Of a DNA stretch of 64,000 nt, positions 55,136 to 64,000 are shown piece after piece. Within the stretch, counting starts at the first letter, position 1. Every line of letters begins with the position of its first letter. Where the stretch lies: positions 4,464,001-4,528,000 of the forward strand of contig JAJTUQ010000001.1 of assembly GCA_021399445.1 (NCBI GenBank), written 5' to 3'. The notes beneath the pieces are model-generated. The model ran no database searches. It saw only the letters and a list, made by a program, of their open reading frames with translations, and had not been told where the DNA came from. Source of the DNA: Xylogone sp. PMI_703 (lineage: Eukaryota; Ascomycota; Leotiomycetes). The position numbers and the translations under genes were made by a program.

Positions 55136-55832
55136 TTATCAGATGCTGGCCAGTGACATTCTGGTGCATCTGGACGGTCCAATGTAAGGCCAGACCTGCA
55201 TATGCGACTTGTCCCGATACCAAGAGCTCTTGTCTCAACTAATTCTATGGAAGTCTTGGTTGCATTCAAGATGATCACCCCGGATAGACACTGCCGGTCT
55301 TGACTGCATCAATTTGAGCAACCGCGACATTTCCATGAGTTGGCGATGCAGAGACGAATTGTGTTAAACATCTTAGGCAAACCCTTTAAAAAAGGGAAGG
55401 TCACAGTGAGTGATTGTGGAAGTCGCTACTGTTCCACCGCATTGCCGAATCAGACGGCCAGCGTGGATTGCACTGTTCTCGCGGTCTTCTTTCTTTTGTA
55501 GGACGAACTGTGTCTAGATTTGTCCATTTCATATTCGAAGCCATCTTCTTCCATTGGTTACCAGATAACAGGATTGACGAACAGGTCCAAACTCGTGGTC
55601 CGATTGCTTACTTGTGAGACAGACTTCGTAGCTTCAAGCCAGGGTGATGTCCAATATCACACAAGGCTGCTGTACTTTTGCCTCGTAGTAGAGATTCCCA
55701 AATGAGCTCCATAAATTGAGTTCATCGACCAACCTCTGACAACACACGAAAGTAGTTGTATATTGCTAAGATGGCACGAATATTCTCGCTGATGGTGCGT
55801 GGTACATACCGTAATCATTTCGGATCAGATAA
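55136..55832. promoter_or_regulatory. Distal iron-GATA sites upstream of the ferroxidase
   Basis: TTATCAGAT occurs at 55136-55144 and ATCAGATAA at 55824-55832, about 660 and 1350 bp upstream of the ATG. They are the same nonamer as the proximal sites. Their distance makes a role less certain. Confidence 0.45.
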
Positions 55833-55870
55833 CTTTGTTGACGGGATGATGCCGGGCCAAACCACGATTA

Positions 55871-55940
55871 CCCAACCTCACCCAGCCTATCCCAGGCTGC
55901 GCCAAGCTAAGCCAAGCTAAGCCAAGCTAAGCCAAGCAGC
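55871..55940. repeat. 10-bp tandem repeat (GCCAAGCTAA family)
   Basis: Seven 10-bp units run in register: CCCAACCTCA, CCCAGCCTAT, CCCAGGCTGC, three exact GCCAAGCTAA, then GCCAAGCAGC. Divergence grows to the left, as for a decaying array. One unit equals about one helical turn, so any bound factor would face the same side of the DNA. Confidence 0.85.
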
Positions 55941-57873
55941 ATTATCCCATACATCATGCCTCGCCAAGGCTGAGACTCCATTCCATCCTTCCTCATCTGA
56001 AAGCTAATAAAAGCATGAGATGTCCGGCAAAGATGGCACTTTGCAGTACTCCAATACTCCGATCTTCGGGGCACGTTGGAAGAATATCATGTATGTGGCG
56101 TCGGAAATAAACTTGTACCCACCACTTTTGCAGTCTATGCAATCTCAATATAAATTCAGGATCAGAATACGAGCCTGTAATCTCCAATACAAGCAGAAAG
56201 CTCGTGAGCAACTTGATGATGCATTTCTGTACAGGGGCACACCTCGTCAAAACCTCTAGTACATCACCATCATCTTATGTCACTACAATCGACTCTTTTT
56301 TATCCAATTCCGCAAGAAACATTTGGTATCATTCCAAACCGTTACCATTTTATGCGAAATGTCTGATAGTAGTAAGTCTGGAATGCTGAAATAAAGGAAT
56401 TACCTGATGGTGTTTCCTACAAGCTTTTCTCTCATTTGAAAATATTGTACATCATTCATTGTGTAAAGGAATCCTCAGATCAGAATATTTCTCTTGTGAA
56501 AATATGCAAGTTGTGGGTTACCATCTCTGTAGTAGTAGCTCCAGCAATAAAATCATCTAGACAATATTTGCTTTTCTTGGCGCACTTGTGGAAGTGTTGT
56601 CCACTAGTACTACTCAATATATGCAATAGATATATCTAGAAGAGAGTTGTCCTCAAATTCGATAGCCATTGCAAGAGTGCCCGTGTCGAGAAGACTTTTT
56701 GGTACATTTTTTGGTCTATTTACCAGACAACCTGGTCTGAATGATTAAAATAGGCTCTATAATTCGGTGAATCCCAACCCACAGCAGTCAATACCAGCTA
56801 ATACAATAATAATGAATACAAGAGATCTAATATAATAGAAATATATATGATAGAAATCACTGCTCACCATAACAGAGACTGGGGCAGGTGTTGAAAAGGG
56901 GCGAAAGACACAGATGACCCCTTTGGGTAGATAGTTCAACTAGCTAGAGCCATCCTTGCCAATGTCGAACGCTGGCACGCGATTGGTCTGCTAGCCATAA
57001 ATGCTCGCCTTTCTCTAGATATAGTCGCTTCCTCAGAGCAAAATGGCAACACAGCAGTAGTTATTGTTAAAAATTTAAATACAAGTGAAATATAAAGAGT
57101 TCTAGAAACTAAAAAAGGAGAAAGCCGCCATTCAGAGAATATAAAAAGAATCTAGAGGGCAAAAGAGTTCGCGCCCTATGTATGCAGTAACATACATATG
57201 CCTACATCTCCCCTAGTCTACACTTGTAGTACTAGGATTTTATTTCCCTGTCCTCCCAACACAATTTGACCTGACCGTTGTACCATAACGGCGCCTGTTG
57301 TGTTGTGGTCATTCTCCTTATTCGAGGTTATATGGTTACTCCCAGTCGCTAGTAAAGGGTGAAGTCGTAGGGATGATAGGGGTAATAGTCCCTTGGCGAG
57401 GGTTGCACAGGCAACAAGATGGACACAACAACAAACTACAGCAACGTAACAGCTACATGAACGACATTTGGGAGTGAGGAACATCACCAAGGAGATAATT
57501 AGTTTAAAGCTCTACGATATTTGCATTTTGAAGGCCAAATATCAGGTACCATCCATTCACCATCGCTGACAACAGTTTTCACACATCAACTTAAGTTCTC
57601 TCGAAAAGAAATCATCTGGGATAACTTAGAAAAAGAGAAAAGAACCTCTTTACTTTTGCCTTTCATTCGGAGTTGAATATAGGACGAGATGAAAATAGAA
57701 AGGAACTCCATCTGTTCAACGCTATACTAGAATAGTGGTGTCAAAGGCGCAAAAGTAACCATAAACTAGAATTTGAAGTAGTGGAAATATTAACACCATA
57801 CTGCTTAGCTATGCTTATTCTACAGGCGAATAAAAGATGAACTAGGCAGGACAATGATCGAATGCTGAAAAAC

Positions 57874-60800
57874 TAGAACCCAAAAGGATTCTCAGGTGCT
57901 AGATAATTGTTAGATAGATATTAGAGAGTACCCGTTGATGTACTTACTAGCTTGCGCCAAGTTTGCCCTCCTTCCCGTTGGCTGGGGAGCAAGTTTCTTT
58001 GCGTCTGGAGAAATTCCAAACCTAACTGGCGGGGGAGGACCAGTCTTCTGAGGCAGCAAAGGTGCAGGTTGTTGTTGCGGAATTGGTGGTACGGGAGGCG
58101 GCTGGAAGTTTTGGTTCTGGTTGAAGCCGTTTAGGCCAGGTTGTTGCTGTTGATTGATACCAGTTGGTTGTGGGATCAATGCAGGCTGCAGGAAAGAGTT
58201 CACACCAGTAGCTTGCGGGAACTGCTGTTGTGGGAATGAACTCTGGAATCCAGTAGCTTGGGGTTGAATGGGAGGAGGCAACTGTGAACTCCTTGGGTCT
58301 GCAAACGGACTGACATTGGCACCATTCTGGAATGTGTTCTGTTGTGGGAAGCCAGTCGGTTGAGGTTGAAACTGTTGGAATCCGGGGGTGAATTGATTGA
58401 AGCCAGTTGGCTGTAGGGGAATGCCAGTATTCTGGGGACCAGCAAACCCAGGTTGGAATTGCTGCTGTTGTTGCTGAGCGGTAAATTGCTGTTGTAGCCT
58501 AAGATCGTTAAGACTTTGACCAGGAGGAGCGACCTGTGGTTGGAATCCAGCAGAGCTTTGGAAGCCTGTCATCTGCGGTGCTAGAGGTGGAGGTGCAAAG
58601 GTACTTGGTAGTCCGGCTTGGGGAGCGGATAGAGGTCGAGCAGGGGGCTGCGGAAGCAACAGTGAGTTTTGAGTTTGAGGGAACTGAGCGGGTGGTGGCC
58701 GTGCGCGTGCAATGTTCTGTTGTTGCTGCTGCTGCGTAAGATTCAACTGTGGCTGGAAACCTGTTGGTTGTTGATTTACCCCCGCGAAGAAGGCAGGACT
58801 TGCACCAGTTGGCTGAGGGGCCTGTGGCTGTGGTTGTTGTGGGGGAGGAAGGGTGATTTGGGGTTGCTGAGGAGCGGGGGGTGGTTGAGTTTTGGTTGGT
58901 TCCAGTGGAGGCGAAAGCAGTGATAATTCTTGCAAGGCCCCAGTCAGGGCTGGCTGTTGGGGGGCACTTGGGGGCCGAGGGCGCTGGGGTTGCACAGGTG
59001 CTTGCTCTGCAGCTGGTGCCGCTGCGGGCGCAGGTGTGGATTCTGGTTGTTTTGAGGGCTTTACATCCCAAGCATCATCGTCAAAGCCACCGCTTGCTTC
59101 CTTCTTGGCCGGAGGAGGTGCAGAAGCAAGAGGTGTAGCAACACGATCCTCGGAGAGTTTAGGAGAGGTTTCTTTGGTCTCCTGGGTAAAGGCCTTTGGA
59201 TCCACTACATCACTAGTCTGGACGGCAGGTGCGGGACGGCCCTTTCTGGTGTTGTTCTTCAACGCTCCACCAGGACCAGAGAAGAGACCAGCCTCTCCCT
59301 CTATAACCTCTTCGCCGCCAAAGCTAACGTTGCGTTTGTTCTTATTGTTTCTACCGTATTTGTTGTCCAGGAATCGCATTACTTTGATGATATCTCCCTC
59401 ACGGAGTCCTAAGGTCCTCAGAACGGTCGAATCGACATCTGGTAACACACTTTCGTCCATCGAATCTCTAGCGAAGGCTTGGGCATATCGATCACAGAGA
59501 CCGACAGCAACATCGCAGGACAGGAAAAACTGGAACCAGTCGTACTCAGGTTTCTTCTGAACCGTTGCCCCAGCACCACCTGAAGGTCTAGATTCGTTCG
59601 GAGGTGTACGATTTGGAGAGCGGGACTTCTTGATTTCGGACAAGGGTTTATCTTCATCAAGTGACACTCCTGTTAGCCGTTCCACATATTCTAAGTCTTC
59701 AATAGACATCTTTGACACAGGTACAGCAATTTTTACTCCGTTCATCTTATGAAGATGAATCTTCCCTTCTTTGAGGGCTAAAAATTGTGCTTCCACACTG
59801 AACGATTTCGAGCGGTCCGTCCACGTCCTTACTTTCGTGGGATCCGGTTCTGTTAAATGATCAGTAGAAGTAGATAAGAAGCTTTGTGCGACTACTTACT
59901 CGATTTCGTGTTCCGGCTCGCACCACTATCTCGATGGCTGTCACGATTGTTTCGCTGTTGAGGAACAGTGTTACCATTGTCTCGCGCACTCAAACTGCTA
60001 CCCCTTTCGGGTAACCTCATTCCAGGGCCTACCTCTGACCCTCGTGTATCCTCCTCTCTTCGAGCCGCCTTTATGGACTCCTTTGCAAGCCTCTCCTCCT
60101 CTAGCCTGTTTTGCTCAATTATCGATTTTATACCCGAGTCGCTGACTTGAACTGTGCCGGTAATTTCTACATAGCTGCTTGGAACAACTCCTTCCTTACC
60201 GTTCTTTAACCTCCGAACCTGCCACCATTCTTCGCTCTTTGAATCATCCAAAATGATAACTTCATCTCCAACTGCAACTGTGACCTCGTCCTCTCCCTGG
60301 GCCATAAAGTCGTAGAGCATTTGTCCCTTCTTCTGTGTTTGACCAGTTCCCGCCGAGATGATTTCCCGCAGCCCCTCAGCTCTTACCGCACCAGCAAGCT
60401 CTCCAAGGGCACTTACAATCTCTTCCGCAGTATCCTTGGCTCCAGCATGGAAATCATAGCTTTTGCTTGGTCGTACGAAATCTAAGAAAATATGCTTCCC
60501 TTCTATTGAATAATGTGTCATCTTTTCGGCCGTCCATGTCTGCTCAGGACCGTCTCGAAGCTTCTCCGGGGCAACAAGGATGACACCAGTTGCTGTATTA
60601 ATACCAAGTGTGGTGGGCATCTTCTTTTTCTTTCCAAGCACAGATATCATCTCACTGATATTATACAGATGAAACCCACCTTGATTGCGTTGAGGAGCAT
60701 CCTCGTCCCTATCTCTACTTTCATATGACGGCGCATATGCAGGAGACGCTATTCTCGGAGAAGACGTCGATCTAGATCGTGATGGAAGAGCAGGCTTTGG

Positions 60801-61551
60801 TTCTTCCTCGTCCGATTCTTCAGGAGTAAATTGCACAGTGGGCCGGGTTGGAGTTGGCGGGGCGGGATTCGAGGAAATTGATGCATTCCGCTGTCTCATT
60901 ATTCCGGCGATGGCTGCCGCGGGAGTCTGAACCGGACTACTAGGAGATTCGGATGGAGGTTCCGGTTCTTCCTCCTCAACCTGAACGGGTCTCTGGGGAA
61001 GACTTGGTGGAGCTGGAGCAGCGGGTGCTGCAGCGGGCGTGGCGGAACCCTCCTGAACCTCTATGTAATTAGCTGGCGCAAATCCGTACTCATCATCCAG
61101 CCCAACCAATATCCAATCTGGATCTGAGGTATCGAAGACCTGGAGCTGGGCATCCTCTTTGAACGAAAGCTCTTCATCCGTCTGTCTCGTATAATCGTAG
61201 AGTGCCCGCGCCTTATGTGTTGGTTGTGCCTAATATGTATACAATTAGCAGGTATAAGATACACCAAGGTTTACAGGAGATATAAGGTCGCATAAAAGAA
61301 AAGAAGTAGCGGCTCCGGATCCAAAGAGACCCTGATGATTATGCGGCACTCACCTCTTCAATGTAGTTGTTCGGAATCAGTCCCACAGGTTCATCATCAT
61401 CCTCCCCTGCCGCCTTTTTCTTTGCCTTCCACCACCCATCATCACCACCCTTCTCTAGTACATAAAGAATATCCCCATCTTTGATATCGAGCTCGCCTTC
61501 TCCATTCGGACTGTAATCATAGATGGCCTTGTACACGCCCAAGAACCCCAT
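57874..61551 (-). CDS. SLA1: Sla1 endocytic adaptor / actin cytoskeleton regulator
   Basis: Exons 61354-61551, 59900-61229, 57948-59849 and 57874-57899 (transcribed right to left) give 1151 aa. SH3-1 (about 1-66, GVYKAIYDYSPNGEGELDIK) and SH3-2 (about 68-125, KARALYDYTRQTDEELSF) lead. Then come a Pro/Ser-rich acidic region, a PH-like part (FHLYNISEMISVLGKKKK) and SH3-3 (QMLYDFMAQGEDEVTVAVGD). SHD1 (KPDPTKVRTWTDRSKSFSVE, then AQFLALKEGKIHLHK) binds NPFxD cargo, and a SAM-like SHD2 follows (WFQFFLSCDVAVGLCDRYAQ). The C-terminal third is Gln/Pro-rich with about ten xxQxTG motifs, the kind phosphorylated by Prk1/Ark1 kinases in yeast. The 26-nt last exon encodes the conserved end TPENPFGF; without it the frame ends in unrelated residues. 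It acts in clathrin-mediated endocytosis at actin patches. Confidence 0.95.
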
Positions 61552-62379
61552 CTTTCAAGACGTTGCTGGCAAGGAAATCAAATCTCAAGACCATGCAGCG
61601 TCAGCCCCAAGATCTAACTACCGTCCCTTCGAGTCGATCAGGACTAAACAGCTATAAGGAGTTTCTCAGGGTCCGCTTCCGATCCCAAGATGCGGCCGTT
61701 GTCCCGGTTGCCGTGAATTGATTCCAAATGAAACTCCCACCTCGATACTCAGAAGTCACCCCAGCCCCCAGGGATTCGAGCGCCAGAAAGCTTGTCGGAA
61801 AATCGGAAACGCAGTATAAGCCTGAGAGATAGTGCGCTGAAGCTCACTGCATGCAGAGCATACGGAAACACCAGCTTCAAAGATGGATCAAGTGAATTGC
61901 CTGTTGCGGTTGGAAGCTTGGGTCATTCCAGTCGAACTTGCGTTGATGGCCTTTGTCATCCGCTCTATAATAGGTCCGTCTCGACCCAGCCGAACACTCC
62001 TCAGGGGTTGGCGCGCTTGCGTGGACATTAGGTGAGCGATGAGGCTGAACGTCCGCAGAACATTTCAAATCTGATTTCAAACTTACCTGCTCTATGAAGC
62101 TCAGACTATCGACTCATGAGAATGATCCATCGTAAATAGGCGTCAACTCCCAGGATAACTTCACATAACTGGAGTACCCCTTACAGTCATGTCGAATGAC
62201 ATCATTGGCAGATCATGCATGATATTAAGCCCTGCAGCAAAGCGACTCTACCGCTCTTTTGCACTCTAATCTAGTCTTAAATAGATGATACGGATACCCT
62301 AGATGCTCAAAAAAGGAACGCGAACAGCGCCTCTATATCTAATTAGATTATACTAATAAATCATTGTAACTACGCCCAC
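61552..62379. other. Spacer between SLA1 promoter and AMP deaminase 3' end
   Basis: This 828-bp tandem interval holds the SLA1 promoter at its left and the AMP deaminase 3' UTR at its right. No other feature was seen. Confidence 0.4.
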
Positions 62380-64000
62380 TTATTCCGCTTTCCCCTCACT
62401 AATGGCTTCATCCACGCTCTTGCCAAGGCCGTCTCCTTTTACTGATCCTTTGACTGTTGATATGCTCGCATGATCATCATTCTCACTTATACTACCCTGC
62501 CTCATAGTATCTTTTCTTTGTGGACGACTTAGCACGCCTGGGAATATTTTTGGTTCTGAGCCCATTAAATGAGGGTCACTGAAGTTCTCAGTGGACCATG
62601 TTTCAGCTAAAGCACCATTAGAATGTGCGTTGCGCTGTATTGGTGGCTCAGTCAACTTTCCATTTCCATATGTACCTACTCGTGGTAGAGGGTGAGTATC
62701 CAGGCGTAACTGAGACTGAGACTGAGACTGGGGAATTCGACTTGCTTGCGCTGGATGTTGTTGATATGTTGGAGCCGGATTTGACTTAGTAGCAGAAGTT
62801 GGGGATTGTGGAGCTGGGGTCGATGCTCTGGTCGTATAACGCTCAATCCTGGTATATATTAGCTTTTTATATTAGGATTTCTCAAGCTTAGACAGTACTC
62901 ACATAGCATGCTCTTGCAGTAAAGTCTCATGCCGGAATCCGACTCTTATATTTGGCACATTAGTCTTCGCCATAGCATTTCCCTTAACTCCAGGATAGTT
63001 GTAGTCGGCTCCTAGACAATGTTGCTTGATAGCATGCTCATAACCACTCTGCTTGACAGAGTTCTTCGCTAACTCACACATATCCACGGCACTGAGCTTG
63101 TAGATCTGTGCAGCTACGGAGTATTCTTCAATAAGTGGCTCTTTAGTAAAAGCAAACTGAAGCGGGTCATCAGTAGAAAGAGAAACATTTAGACCCCTCT
63201 TAAAATAGCTCAGGAAAGGGTTTCTTTCATACGCCAAAAACAATGCGTTGTTGCTCAGAGGTGACATTGCAACACCAATTTGCTCTAGATAAAAAATGTA
63301 CTGCAGCAGAGGAACCTTGCGGAGCAAAAGCCCATGGCTAATGCTGTGACAGCACATGGCGGCGACTGCTAAGTGATCTGTATCGCCAGCCTCGCCTGCG
63401 TGTGGCCGTAGCAGGAATGTATTAAACCCTCGTTGCTTCCGCCAGATATTTAAAGATGTCATGTTGGCGAACAAATAATATATCCAGTAGCTGTATGGAG
63501 GGTTCTGCTTCGAGTCCCAGTTCTTCGGAATCGGGAACTTTCTAAACAATCGTCGTTCGACTTTACTCTCGTCGTCAACACTGTCAAATCCAATTACTCT
63601 TTGTAGGAAAATGTGAAGATTTTTATGGCTGTTGGGATCCTGGGTCACTTCATAAAGAGGCTGGAATATGTTTTTGATCACCTGCTCGAAATTATCCATG
63701 AGGCCAGACGACTTGTAGACATCGAATAGTCGGGGAATCTGAATCAGCCATCTCACATTATGAGAGAAGAGCTTATTTTCAACCGCCCAAGTGGCTAGTT
63801 TGTCCCATTCATGGATGTCACGGCCATAGATGGAAATACGCCATTCAACCATTTGGTATTTGCTGGACTCGAGATCGGAAATAACCTCTTTGGTAATTTC
63901 CGCCAAATACCGCCCGTTGATAAAATTATCTGTCTTGAGAAATATAGTCCTGAGACGTGATTCTCCAATTGGATTGTATTTGAGATTGAATTTATCGAAT
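62380..64000 (-). CDS. AMD1: AMP deaminase, 3' part (5' end beyond right edge)
   Basis: Two exons are visible (62903 to beyond 64000, and 62380-62848; transcribed right to left). The catalytic domain starts in mid-protein with [32 protein letters not shown] and [30 protein letters not shown] and the active-site [13 protein letters not shown], with the catalytic Asp pair, follow, then [17 protein letters not shown] and [15 protein letters not shown]. These are specific to AMP deaminase, which converts AMP to IMP in the purine nucleotide cycle in the cytosol. The last exon adds a tail of about 157 residues, low in complexity and including a QSQSQSQSQ run, which is not part of the catalytic fold. 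About 520 residues lie inside the window; the regulatory N-terminus and first catalytic histidines are outside it. Confidence 0.93.

Larger units (their letters stand above)
54478..57873. other. 3.4-kb spacer between the ferroxidase promoter and the SLA1 3' end
   Basis: The left half is the ferroxidase promoter with five ATCWGATAA sites (54616-55832). A 10-bp-period tandem repeat lies at 55871-55940. The remaining 1.9 kb is AT-rich without a gene-like frame and probably includes the SLA1 3' UTR. Confidence 0.5.

Noticed and set aside
1..64000. CRISPR array, prophage, rRNA or secondary-metabolite gene cluster
   Set aside because: No regularly spaced repeats with unique spacers, no viral genes, no rRNA sequence and no synthase genes. 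The gene set is ordinary fungal chromosome.

Overview
This window is nuclear DNA from a filamentous ascomycete (Pezizomycotina). Genes are interrupted by short introns (mostly 45-80 bp, GTAAGT/GTATGT donors, CTAAC-like branch sites just before the AG). The gene set is fungal: SLA1, SEY1, MIF2, a Zn2Cys6 regulator, an Fet3-type ferroxidase and a GH128-like wall glucanase. The precise lineage cannot be fixed from sequence alone; the style is compatible with Leotiomycetes, which is an inference.

Layout from left to right. The 5' part of a TRM9-like tRNA methyltransferase (-) runs off the left edge. A C19 ubiquitin protease (+) converges on a Gfo/Idh/MocA oxidoreductase (-). An intron-containing tRNA-Cys(GCA) (-) and a DUF726/TMCO4-like hydrolase (-) follow. 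A 14-TM-type MFS transporter (+) converges on RAD57 (-). A cysteine-rich single-pass membrane protein (+) converges on a Zn2Cys6 transcription factor (-). Then comes a 7.8-kb stretch with no convincing gene, holding a small MITE-like element and several hairpins. A secreted GH128-like glucanase (+) opens a run of plus-strand genes: SEY1, RNH201, MIF2 (CENP-C), a fructosamine-kinase-family gene that seems to lack its last exon, and a HAD/CECR5 protein. The right third is mostly minus strand: a TLC-domain membrane protein, a cytosine-deaminase-like amidohydrolase, COG8 (+), a ferroxidase with an iron-GATA-rich promoter, SLA1, and the 3' part of AMP deaminase, which runs off the right edge.

The genes are mostly unrelated housekeeping functions (ER fusion, kinetochore, recombination, Golgi tethering, endocytosis, purine metabolism). 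There is no biosynthetic cluster, no CRISPR array and no complete transposon. The most notable signals are: a stop-free 129-nt intron inside the SEY1 GTPase domain that could be retained in frame (exitron-like); five ATCWGATAA sites upstream of the ferroxidase gene; two GC-AG introns; an unusual catalytic-cysteine motif in the ubiquitin protease; a 162-bp terminal-inverted-repeat element; and a 10-bp-period tandem repeat.

All exon joins were made by eye, from splice consensus, reading frame and known family motifs. They need transcript support. Genes were named only where several family motifs agree.
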